Part shown: positions 24,136 to 34,721 of the stretch, piece after piece
How positions within the stretch are numbered: position 1 is the first letter of the stretch
How the letters are laid out: each line of letters opens with the position of its first letter
Source: Raffaelea ambrosiae
Taxonomy: Eukaryota > Ascomycota > Sordariomycetes > Ophiostomatales > Ophiostomataceae
DNA length: 64,000 bases
Assembly (NCBI GenBank): GCA_002778195.1
Contig: PCDI01000001.1
Location: 2,606,453-2,670,452, forward strand
Direction: 5' to 3'
Position numbers and translations under genes: made by a program
Notes under the pieces: model-generated
Seen by the model: the letters and a program-made list of their open reading frames with translations, nothing else
Told to the model about the DNA's origin: nothing
Databases searched by the model: none

Positions 24136-25509
24136 GGTGTAGCGAGTCTCCCAGACATGGAAGAGAGACGTGGTTCGGAGCTTGCCCTTGACTGGAGCGT
24201 GTGCGATCGTCAACCGGGTGGAAGGGCGCGATGATGACTTTGCGACCTGGCAGGTTGGGTTTTGATGGCGCCAGTGACATAAGAGGGCACGTGCAACCCC
24301 CCACTAGTTGCTGCCCCTGATATGTGCATATTTTCTAAGCAAGACGGGCTGCTTGCTGCTTTCCCCCCAAAAGTTGTCTGGCAGCGATCGCCTTTGCCCA
24401 GACGAGTCTAAAGTTGCTAGCACCGAGCTACCCCTGACAGACATAATACACGGCGAGTCCCGGTCTCCGAAACACTCGGCTGGGCTGTTGGGAGATTCTA
24501 CGAGAACCTGCCGCCTGATATGCAAGTGCGCGCTCCAGAGCAGAACAATGCTTATTGTGTGGCGGTCGCAGAGCGAACAATGGCAATGTCAGCGAGGTGC
24601 CAGCCCCAGACTCCAGGATGAAGCCAGCATGAAGCAACCACCAGCACGACCAGTCCGACCAGCCCGACCAGCATGACTAGCCTGGCCGGCACGAGCACCA
24701 GCAGGAAACGGACAGTGCCAACACGACAGATACACAGAAGAGACGGAGCAAATATGAGAAAGGGAGGCACCGTGGCCTCTTCATGGTGGGATTTCCACGC
24801 AGTACTAAAATACAGCAATACAGTACAGGCGACACCCAAAACGAGGACGGGAATCTTCCCTAACGGAAAACAAGCAAGCAGGACATGTCCTGGTTACCTC
24901 CCTCGCCCAGTACGCCACGCCATGCAGCAAGAGACGCGGCTCGGAAAAACAGAAACCAAGGAGAACGCACCAAATGCACCAAATGCCGGGAATGCCGAGA
25001 TGCAGAAAGCAGGGCCAAGCAGCCGCCAAAAAAAGAAAAAAAAAAAAAAGAAAAAAAAAGATTGAAGCAGCAGTCCTCTGCGATGTTTCCTGTGTTGCAG
25101 ACGGTGCCAGCTAGATGCCCGAAACGCAAAGGAGACGGACAGGAGCGGGCAGGTCGAAAGGAATGAAAGGAGCGGCAAACCAAACGCGGGAACGAATGAA
25201 AATCAAAGGAAACGACTCCGGTAATATGCTGCCAATCTCTTCCCAGTCTACCCAGCCAAGACATGCCAAACGCCAGTGCGATAATGTGTAGTTAGTTATT
25301 GCTTTCCCAGTCTTTGTGTGTGTTCCCAGTTCTCCTCACACACATATTCTCTGACTTTCTTTCTGTCTCTCCCGTCTTCTGTTTTCTGCATTTCGGTTTT
25401 GTTCCTTTTTTTTCTTTTTGCATCTTTTCTTTTCTTCTCTTCTTGTTTTCTTCTGCTCTCCTCCCTTCTTCAAATTGCCACGTCTCGTTCTTCAAGAACC
25501 ACATCCTTC
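24136..25509. other. spacer between HMG-box gene and EMC5
   Basis: 1.37 kb holding the EMC5 promoter and the 3' region of the HMG-box gene. An A-rich run (about 25027-25061) and a T-rich run (25396-25450) are present. I see no gene here. Confidence 0.55.
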
Positions 25510-26092
25510 CTACTGCTGGTCACTGGGCTGGTGCCACTCATGTTCAGGGATGGGCTCGATCTTCCAGCTCTCCTCATCGCCGCGCAGGTACTGGATCTGG
25601 GCATCCTGCATATAGGACTCGTCGAGCTCGGCAAAGTATGGGCCCGGGTACATGTTGGAAGATTCTCCGGCCATGGGGAGCCCGGCGGGCCACTGCGGCT
25701 CCTCCAAACTGCCAGCAGTAAGGACGGAGCCGGGCATGTCGTAATGTGCCAGGCCATCGCGAGTCACGAGCGACGGGTCAATCTGCTGTCCCATGCCGGC
25801 CACGGTCTGGGGAGGCGGCACACTGCCAAGCGGCTGCTGCTGTTCCATGTCCTGGGGCGGAAACTGGTCCCCGATGCTGAAGCTGTGCTCTGACTGGTGA
25901 TGGTGTGGGTGTTGTTGGTGCTGTTGCTGGTGCTGCTGTTGCTGTTGCTGTTGCTGGTGATGTTGAGGCTGGGTTTGGTGCTGGTGCTGCTGGTGCTGCT
26001 GGTGCTGTTGGTGCTGCTGGTGCTGCTGGTGCTGCTGGTGCTGCTGGTGCTGCTGGTGCTGCTGGTGCTGCTGGTTCTGCTGGTGCTGCTGG

Positions 26093-26130
<38 letters not shown>

Positions 26131-27795
26131 GTGATGTTGAGGCTGGGTTTGGTGCTGGTGCTGCTGGTGCTGCTGGTGCTGCTGCTGGTGTTGCTGGTGT
26201 TGCTGGTGCTGGTGCTGGTGCTGAGGGTGGTCAGGGAGGTGTGGAGCTGGGACCATGCCCATGTTCGAGGGGTGGCCTTGGGCGAAGCCGCCCACGCCTT
26301 CGATATGGTGATGATGATGCTGCTGGGGCTGTGGAGGCACGGCCTGGACAGGGTGGTAGTGCATGCCACTGGCGGCGGCTAGGTGGTCTTCGGGATCATA
26401 GGACGCAGGTGGGTGGCCGGCCAGGCTGGATAGGTGCGGAGGCGGCCTGTGATGGTAGGGCTGGAAGTGCTGCATGCCCTGCAGGTCGGTGGCAGTGGCA
26501 TACGGCGGAGGGTAGGCGGCACGCGGACGTCTGAAGTCGGATTCGTCCATGCCGACCAAGCTGACTCCACGATGGTGAGGATGAAGCGGGTGGTGGGGAT
26601 CGAAGCGACGGGAGCCGTCCCAGTCCGGGTCGTCGAGATCTGAGTCGTCGTCGAAGCTGTCTTTGCCCTTCTTCCGGGGCTTGGATGGGGTGAACTTGTA
26701 CTCGGGGTGGGCTTTGCGGTGGTTGTCGCGCTCGATGACAGCCCAGTCGTTGAACTGGTTGCGGACGCTCTCGGGCTCGATGGACCAGCTCTGGCCGCAG
26801 ACCTTGGACACGACCTGGTGGTTGGATTGCTGGGCCCATTTCTTGGCGCGGTCCTGGTAGGCCTTGCGGTACAACATGAAGGCGTTCATGGCGCGCTTGA
26901 TCTTGCCTGGGACCTTGCCACGGTCGACCTCTTGGCGGCGTTCTTCGACGGACCGGCGAACGTAGGCGTCAATGTCGACAGAGGGAATGTCCCAGTCCTT
27001 TGTGAGTATGCTCAGCGGCTGCTCGAGGGTGTCTGAGCTGCCAGAGGCAGCAGCGGCTGTTTCGGTGCTGGTCGAGGCTGATCCGGAGACGGGTCTTCCG
27101 GACTTGTCCTTTCGGGTGGTGGGAGGTGAGGCTGAGAGCGAGGCAGGCTTCTTTTTCGGGGTGTTCTTCTCTATGCGGCCGGAGCGCACGCCGAGGACTT
27201 TCAGACCCTGGGTTCCTCTCGGGACTGAGCCGGCGCGGGAGGGCAGGCTGTCGGCCAGCTGCTGAGACTGCATGTGTGGTGACGCCTCGGGCGTGGTCAG
27301 GTTGTACGGCTGGAGGAGAGCAAGAAGCAAGTTTATTGTCAGGAGGAGACTCTTCGCCGAGGGTTCTTCATTGGGGATGCCCATTGGGACGTCCATAGGG
27401 ATGTATGTTCATGGGGGTGTTCATGGGGACGAACATCCACGAGAAGTTTTCAGACTTACCTGAGGAGCGGGCGCGGCAGCATTGTCCATGTCGTAGGCCG
27501 AGGCCTCGTCGGAGGGATGAAGATTCGGGTAAGAGAAGGTGAGTCCGTTGGGAAGCTGTGCGTACGCCATGATGGAATTGAGATGCGCGGGGGCGCACGG
27601 GAAGTCGGGAGAGTCGCGACGCCTGGGTGCAGGACAGGCGGTGACGTTGATGGCGTCGATGAAGGCGGGCGGTGCGTCTTGTGTCTGTGATGCAGGGTCT
27701 TCGGATCGTAGCAGGTGGCTATGGACAACAGGAGGAGAGCAGTCGATCGTGGACGGTGGTGGTGAAGGCAAGAGATTTTTCACAGGCTGTTCCAT
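25510..27795 (-). CDS. HMG-box transcription factor with Gln/His repeats
   Basis: Two exons, 27460-27795 and 25510-27309, join to 711 aa. One HMG box of the MATA/Ste11 type lies at about 248-323: KRAMNAFMLYRKAY, then NHQVVSKVCGQSW, ending KAHPEYKFTPSKPRKK. This box bends DNA and binds sequence-specifically; relatives in filamentous ascomycetes (FMF-1/Ste11-like) control mating and fertility, but I infer that role only from the box. An acidic patch follows, then a Tyr/Pro/His-rich region and long Gln/His repeats (about 480-590). A C-terminal acidic tail could activate transcription. The start is uncertain: ATG 27570 (MAYAQLPNGL) has good context and gives 636 aa; the frame is open further up. 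The upstream + strand is purine-rich, fitting a leader. Confidence 0.85.
25897..26230 (-). repeat. Gln/His-coding repeat block with internal duplication
   Basis: 9-bp units coding His-Gln-Gln alternate with CAG/CAA runs. A stretch of roughly 75 bp (around 25933-26007, and again around 26107-26181) is present twice in direct orientation. Both copies encode a Gln run, then His-Gln-Pro-Gln-Thr-Gln-like spacer, then His-Gln-Gln units. Copy number is likely variable between strains. Confidence 0.85.
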
Positions 27796-29447
27796 TTGAC
27801 GAAGCAAAGAATGGATCAGGAAGAGCAGAAGTCGCAGAAGTCGCAGAAGGCGCAGAAGGTCGGCGACCGGGGAAGAGAAGGGGGAGAGGGGGGGGGGGAT
27901 TAGATGAGGGATTGGACGAAGCGGATTGGCTGGCTGTTTTCTGGTGGGTGTTGCTGCTGGTTTTACTCTCGTGGTTCTTGAGGGATGGCTGAGGGACGAA
28001 GAGAGCGGCCGAGGCCGGGCGGGTGCTGGGGCGGCGTTCACAAACAGGTGGGAAGCAGCGGTCAGGGATGATGAGCTCTTGTCTCAGTCTAGATCGCTAG
28101 AGAGCGCACACAGAGGAGGAGGAGGAGGAGGGGGGGAACCTCGAGGCGCGGGTACTGGCGGACTGAAAGCGAAGAGATGGGAAAGCGAACAGACAGAAGC
28201 GGGCGAAGGAGGGGGGGGGTGGGTGCAAACGAGTGAAGTGGAGGAAGAGGAGAAGGAAGAGGAGATGAAGAGGCTAGGGCCAGAGATGGAACAGCGGCGG
28301 GCGGGCGCGGAGACGGGTCGATCAGGAGATGGGTGATGATGAGTGAGCGGGAGAGGGAGAGAGGGATAGGAAGGAAAAGGAGGGTGGGGAGGGACAAGAT
28401 GGGAGGAATTGGGGGAAGATAAGGAGAGAGGAGAGGAAGGGGAGAGGAGGGAGATGAAGAAGACGAAGAGGAGTGACGAGGGGGGCGAGGAAGACGAGGA
28501 GGAGGACGTGGAGTGGAGCGAGGAGGAGGAGAGCAGGCGAGGAGGCAAGATGATGTCGTTGTCTCTTGTTGTCTCTTGTTGTCTCTTGTTTCCTGCTGTT
28601 CTCTCTTGTTCTCTCGCTGTTTCCCGCTGTCTGCCGTTGTGTCTTGTCGTCTCTTGTCGTCTCTTTCAGGTGGGACGTGCCGGCGACAGGCCGTGCGTGT
28701 CTTTGTGCGGACGGCGAGGTGTGCCGCGGACGGGCCAAGAGGACGGGGAGGACGGGGGGGGTGAGGAGTGCCTGGTTGCAGTGTCTGCTTGGAGATTGTC
28801 TTCTTGGAGAGCGTCTGCTTGGAGAGCGTCTGATTGTGAGGAGTGTTTGATTGTTGAGGGCTAGGTGTGCGGACGAGAGTGTTTGCGGGCAGCTACGGGC
28901 GTCCTGGGGGATATTCTTTCCCCAAAGACTATCTGTCTGGCGTTCCTGCATATGATGCTGTGCTGCTCGTGGTGCGGGTCCAGCTGTGGCAGCTGTTGGT
29001 GGTCCAGACCTTGCACGTGGAGCCAGGCCGGGTCCTGACAGCAGCAGCTATCGCAGCTCTAGCCGGCCAGCAGCAAGCTCAAGAGCTCCAGCACCGCGGC
29101 TGCGTCAAGACAAGAAGCACAGCTCCGAGCACACGCTTGGGGCGGCGTCCGGATGCGCTTGGGTTGCTTGGCTCGCGCCTGGCGGTGGCGACTGGCGGGG
29201 ACAGCGTGTGCTGTTTCCGGCGTGCGTGATGGGCAGGTGCCGGGTGTGGCGCTGGGGGGGGGAGGGGCGTGAGGAGTGGGCTGTGGTGTGGACGAGGCGT
29301 CACTGTGGTGCTGATGTGGTGTCGACGTGGTGCCGACGTGGTGTCGACGGTGTCGATGGGGAGGCGGCAAGGTGTCGGGATAGCGAGGAATGGACGAGGG
29401 TCTCCACCGGGCCTGGGGTGGTCCTGGGCGTGTCTGTCTTAGCAGCT

Positions 29448-29475
29448 GGGGGGGGGGGGGGGGGGGGGGGGGGGG
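29448..29475. repeat. G28 homopolymer
   Basis: Twenty-eight consecutive G residues on the + strand, the longest homopolymer in the window. It could form G-quadruplexes, and its length is also prone to sequencing error. Confidence 0.9.
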
Positions 29476-30340
29476 TGTCTTGCCGTCTTTGTCCTGGGGC
29501 TGTGGGTGGGCTCTTCCAGGAGACGGGCCAGCGCTGGATCTGGGTCCGGATGACTAGCTGTGGTGGCCAGCAAGCAGACCGACCAGCGTCTTGCTGTCTC
29601 AGATGGCAGCTCTGAAGGGGGGAGGGGGCTCCGGAAGCTGCAGGCCGCTGCCTCTTAGCCTTTCCGGGACTGACGGAGTGTGCAGGGTCTGCGTAGTGTG
29701 TAGGGTCTGCGTAGTGTCTGTAGTGTGTGTGGCCGTAGTGTCTGTAGTGTCTGCAGTGTCTGTGGTCGTAGTGTCTGTGGTCGTAGTGTCTGTGGTCGTA
29801 GTGTCTGACGTCTCCAGTGGCAGTCCAGCTGCTCGTTCTCGTCTGGCCTGGCCCGGCCGGTCTGGCTGCGTGCGGCCGGTCTCTGGCTGGCTTGTCTCTG
29901 TCTTGTCTCGCGCGTCTCGGGCAGTCTGGCGCTCTGTCTCTGGTGTTCTGCTGCTCCTCTGGTGGCCGGCCCCTCTCGTCGGTCTTGCTGTCTCGCCCTA
30001 CTTCTGAGACACGCGCATTCGTCGCCTGGCTGGTCCGCTTTCAGCAGCTGGGCCTTTGCAAACGCAGGGCCAGGAACGCACGCCAGTAAACGCACGCCAG
30101 TAAACGCAACCCAGCAAACGCAACCCAGTAAGCCGACCCAGAGCCCCGGCAGCGCCTGCAGAGTCTGGCCCCGGCCGGGCAGTTCTTCAACTTGGGTCGT
30201 CTGGCTGGAATTCTTCACCTGGTCCGCTTGCTCGCTAGTGTGGCCGCCCAAAAGCTGTCAAGCTGTCGGTCTTTTCATTCCCGGGTTTCTTTCGTTCCGT
30301 TCTTTCTTCCGGCCTCGTGTCCTTGGTCTGGTCCTTGCTC

Positions 30341-30512
30341 TCGTCTATCTCGTCTTTTTCGTCTTTTTCGTCTTTTTCGTCTTTCTCGTCGTTGCTCTCG
30401 TCTATCTCGTCTTTCTCGTCTATCTCGTCTTTCTCGTCTATCTCGTCTTTCTCGTCTCTCTCGTCTTTGCTCTCGTCTTTCTCGCCTTTGCTCTCGTCTT
30501 TCTCTCCTTCTT
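30341..30512. repeat. 9-bp minisatellite, TCGTCTTTC type
   Basis: Imperfect head-to-tail 9-bp units (TCGTCTTTC, TCGTCTATC, TCGTCTTTT and TTGCTC variants). The 9-bp period keeps all frames open; the minus strand reads Glu-Lys-Asp/Asp-Glu-Ile repeats inside a 112-aa frame (30235-30573). Confidence 0.9.
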
Positions 30513-30907
30513 TCTCGGCTTCTTTGGTTCTTTGCTTCCCGTTTCTCGTGCTCTCTTCCCAGCTTTCTTTCAAAGGGAAGCCAGCCTCTCAAAGACAGCA
30601 CGAGCCCGCCCCGGACTCTGTCTGTTATTTGTATTTCGCCGTGCCTCCTGCATCGCCCTCTCCCTTTCTTTGCGTCTTTGCTCGCTTGACCGACTCCCCC
30701 CCCCCCCCCATCCTCTTTCGCCCTCCTCCTCGTCGCCTGCGTTCGTCGTGCCCCGGCTGGCGTGGAGGCACCCCCGTCCATTGCCGTTTTCGGCGTTATA
30801 ACAAGCTGCGCACTAACAACCTAACAACCACTACTAGGCTGATGCGCGCTAGAACGCTTGTGGCGGGCCTGCCAACCAAAGCCGTCTGCACGTCCACAGC
30901 TCTTTCC

Positions 30908-31080
30908 TTCCCTGGCTTCCCTGGCTTTCCTGGTTTTTTTGCCTCTTTCCCTCTTTTCCCTCTTTTCCCTCTTTTCCCTCTTTTCCCTGGCTTCCCTGGA
31001 TTCCCTGGCTTCCCTGGCTTCCCTGGCTTCCCTGGCTTCCCTCGATTTCCTGGCTTCCCTGGCTTCCCTGGCTTCCCTGT
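30908..31080. repeat. 9-bp minisatellite, CTTCCCTGG type
   Basis: Two blocks of CTTCCCTGG units flank a block of CTCTTTTCC units, all with 9-bp period. On the minus strand the units read Gly-Ser-Gln and Gly-Lys-Glu triplets inside a 108-aa frame (30849-31175). Confidence 0.9.
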
Positions 31081-31149
31081 CCGTCTGATCCCCTGTCCGT
31101 CTGGCCCCTGTTGTCCAGGGCGTGCGAGCCGTCCTCTGTATCGTTCATT

Positions 31150-31535
31150 CCTTCATACGTAGTAGTATCGCGCATAGTATCTTCATAGCAGTAACCAGCT
31201 ATAAAAATACATAGTCTCCTATATAGTATTCATAGCTGACAAGGTATACATAGTCTCGTGTGTCACTCATGTGTCTCTCTTGTAGTCGATTATGCACATG
31301 GTCCCCCACAAGCCTCTCGCAGTCTCGCAGTCTCGTAGTCCCATAGTATCGTAGTCGCAGTCTCATAGTCCCATAGTTTCGTAGTCACAGTCCCATAGTC
31401 TCGTAGTCGCAGTCCCATAGTCTCATACTCCCAATCCCATAGCCTCATAGCCTCATAGTAGTCTCATAGTCTCCTGGTCTCATAGTCTCAGGCTCGCATG
31501 CTCTCATAGGCTGCTCACTTGGCCTCGCATAGTAA
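31150..31535. repeat. degenerate CATAGT array
   Basis: About 385 bp with twelve exact CATAGT hexamers on the + strand, for example at 31173, 31210, 31250, 31342, 31364, 31372, 31394 and 31416. Several CATAGC/CATAGG variants are mixed with CGTAGTC and CAGTCTC words. The densest part, 31320-31490, has a loose period of 8-11 bp. Confidence 0.85.
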
Positions 31536-32441
31536 CTGTCTCACACAGCTTCTACTAGCACCCTCCTAGCAGCGAGCTAGTGCTCTGCGTAGTATCTTGC
31601 ATTCCCTACGTAGCTCACGATTCTGCTGCTTCGCCGCACACGGAAGACATCACTCACACGCTCTCTCCCACCCACTCCCACACCACCGCCCTCCGCCTCT
31701 CGTCCACACCACGCACCCTCGCTCCGCCTGCATCTCGCCAACGCTTGCCATGCTTGCTCATGCTTATTTTTACCTCTCATTCCACCTCGCTTTGGCGCCC
31801 CCCTCGACCCCCGACCCCCGACCCCCGACCGATCTCCCTCTCTGCATTCTTGGGGTTATTTTTAATATGCACCCCCGTTCAGCATCCAAGAGGGCTTCCA
31901 AGTCCTCTGCTGCGAGCGTGTTTCCAGCTTCTGGCCCTATGCCCTCTTTTTTTAGCACCCGGAGTCCCAAGGTCTCTTCTTTGTTTGCAGGCTCGCCCGT
32001 TTCTCCCGGTTCTTCCATTCCTCGTTGCCCGGCCTTCTTTTTGTGTAGCTCTTCCTCTATTTTGCTTCGTCTTTTCCTGTCGTTTCGTCTTCTCTTGTTT
32101 CGTCCGTGTTTTTGTTTTGTTTTGTTTCGTCTCTTTTCCCGTTTTGGCCTTTTGTTTCGTCTTCTTTGTCTCGTTTCTTTATGTCCCGTCTCTGCTCACC
32201 TACGCTCGCCTCCTCTTCCTCCTCGCTTCTTCGTTTTGTCTGCCTGCTCACCCGCGTCTTCTTTTTTTATCCCGCCTCTCGGCGACTGTTCGTTTCTTTG
32301 TTCTTTCTCTCTTCTCGTTGCGTTGCCTCTCTCCCACATTGCGGTTCGTTGAGCCTCATGGCGGCTCATTGAGGCTCTTGTCCGTGCACGCACTTGTCTG
32401 TGCTGATCGTGTCCTCTTGCCCTCGTCACTTACAGTTCTAT

Positions 32442-32489
32442 TCCCACTTCCATTTCCACTTCCACTTCCACTTCCATTTCCATTTCCTC
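32442..32489. repeat. TTCCAC/TTCCAT hexanucleotide repeat
   Basis: About eight 6-bp units (TTCCAC or TTCCAT) in tandem on the + strand. Read as protein they give a meaningless His-Phe string; no gene is supported around it. Confidence 0.85.
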
Positions 32490-34721
32490 GCCACCCATCC
32501 CGTCCCTGCTCAGCGCTCCAGCTTGCCGCCCAGTCCCATGGAATCCGTGTATTGGAGTGTTGGTTCCGGGCGTAGACACGTAACTCGATCTCTGCTGCAG
32601 CTCCCAGGATGGTGTCGCCGAGCTCTTTCCGAGCGATGGGCCTACACAGGGCCCGCACCGACTGTTCTGTTTCCTCCAACGCTGCGTCTTCCGCCCGCCT
32701 TCCGGACAGCTCTGGAATGTAATCGGTTGCGGCCGGAAACGTCACGTCTCCATCAGCACTACACCGCCCACCCGGATTGCCTACATTCCAGTCCTTGTTT
32801 CCAAAGCCCCAAAGCCTGTCCGTGCCCGGTCAGCTGTTGCTCTCGAATGTCCTTCCTCCTACAAGGTATCACCTCCTCGGCAGATGTGCGCCCCCAACTG
32901 CCTCTTCGCATGCAGCCCCAATCTGATGCAGCTCCCTGTTCCCTCCCTGTTCCGACCCGTCTACCCAGTTTGCCTTGCCAACTGGCCCGAATTGGCCTGC
33001 CTGGGCTGTTGACCGCTCTGCCAGGATGGGATGCGCCTTGCTTGCCCAACTTCTCCAGCTGGCCCCTGCTCGACGCGGTGGAGGCCATAGCCCATGTTGC
33101 GGCCAGCCAAGGGATGGAGGGACGTCTGGGATTTATGAAATGACCACCCCGCCTGCCCTGCCTGCACGCCGAAAGGGTGTCCTCTCGCTTTTTTTTTCCC
33201 CTTCTTCCTTCTCACATATCGGAAGCAACACTCAGGAACTAACTACAGGATACGAGCCAACGCCAGTGTGTGTGTGACACAGAAGCACGCCTTCTCTGGG
33301 GGTGGTTCTTTTTCCCTCTTTCTCTACACCTACTATTCCACCTACTATTCTTACGTGTGCGTATCATATGCCGGCGTCTGCTGTGTGTGTCGTCGTATGC
33401 GTGCATAGTCTGATAGTCGGTGTCTGCGTGTGTGTGCTGGCCCCCTTGTGTGACTGTATGTCTTCAGTGTTGTCTGCGCTCGCCAGCTGCTTGCTCACCA
33501 GCTGCCCGCTCGTTTGCTTCTCAATCTGACATGTCGTCCGCTCTGTCGCTTGCCTGCCCGTCTGTGCCTATGCGTCCCTGGATGCCCAATTTGTCTGCCC
33601 GCCTGGCCGCATGGCTGGCCGCATATCCGCCAAGCAGTTGGGATGTATCCTACGCATCTTACTCTGTATTTTGCCCTGTATTTTACCCTGTATTTTACCT
33701 TACATGTACATCTGCGCGCTTGCTGTTCAGCATGCTGTCTGGCTGGTTGTCCGGCTGGCTGTCCTGCATAGTTCCTCGCATGCTTCTGCGCAGATCCTCC
33801 GTATGCTTGTGTGCTTACCCGCATGCTCCCTCGTGTGCCTCCCGCGCATGCTGCCCTCGCAGGCTGGCCTCCTCGCACTCACCTCCCCCAACTACGTAGT
33901 TCACCCGTGTCGTCCCGTATTCTAGCTGCCCTGGCCAAGCGAATCGTCCCGCTATCCAGGTCCGTCGTCTTCGTATTTTTTTTTTTCCTATCATGTAATT
34001 TCTATTTACATTTGCTATTTTTTCCCGCCCCCTCCCTCCCTTCGTTTGCCTGGCTTCTCGTGCCAACGCAGGTACCATCCACTCCTTCGCCGCCCCTCCC
34101 CCCCAATTCCCCCGTTCCGGATGCATCAGTGAAGGGGACCTGCTTTGGTCTCATGGCGCCCGCCCCTCTTTCCATCCCATATGCGGCTTGTCGACCTCTG
34201 CTAGCGCGCCCCTAGTGTGTGGAGGATGACTACGCAGGCCACCTCCCAAAGCCGTCCATAGTCTAGCGCACGCTAATAGCGGCTGCCCACACTAGCCACG
34301 ACGTATTAATTAAGTAGTTAAACTAACTACCGAGTAGTTATACATGCAAATCAGCCCCATTAGAGCTGTGCCGCAAACTCGCAATGGCATCACGTCAGGA
34401 AGCGTTGCCTCCTGCAGGTACAGCGAGAGACGCGCAGGTGGAATTTTGTTCATACATATCGTAGGGTATATTGTACGGGTGGTGTGTTTATGGTATACAA
34501 GGTAAGAAGGTCTGAAAATCTATCTAACTAATACAAGCGAGTCGGAGAACAGACGGCCGGCACAGCATGCAACGAGAATGTCAACATTATACAGGCAGAG
34601 TTGCCGTGAAAACAAAGCCAAAGAAAAGAGAAAAAAAAACCCCCAGAAAAAAAAAAAACAACCGGACCTGTAGACAGATGGCTAGTATTTCCCGTAAATA
34701 GACCCGCCAGCTCATCAGCTC

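Larger units (their letters stand above)
27796..34721. other. large gene-free region with tandem repeats
   Basis: 6.9 kb without a convincing gene, between the HMG-box and PHD genes. The + strand is purine-rich from 27800 to about 28560 (consistent with the leader of the minus-strand HMG-box gene) and pyrimidine-rich from about 30190 to 32500. It contains a G28 run, two 9-bp minisatellites, a CATAGT array and a TTCCAC hexanucleotide repeat, listed separately. Long frames on the + strand (for example 31580-32575) are Leu/Phe/Ser/Pro-rich by-products of this composition. Non-coding RNAs cannot be excluded. Confidence 0.55.

Noticed and set aside
188..31080. Possible CRISPR array among the tandem repeats
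   Set aside because: The arrays (13-bp and 9-bp units) are contiguous without spacers, and this is a fungal nuclear genome.
31580..32575. 331-codon + strand frame, Leu/Phe/Ser/Pro-rich
   Set aside because: Lies in pyrimidine-rich DNA where stops are rare by composition; no domain, and competing frames of similar length overlap it.
32394..33143. 249-codon + strand frame after the TTCCAC repeat
   Set aside because: Begins with a His-Phe repeat made by the hexanucleotide array and shows no recognisable protein downstream.
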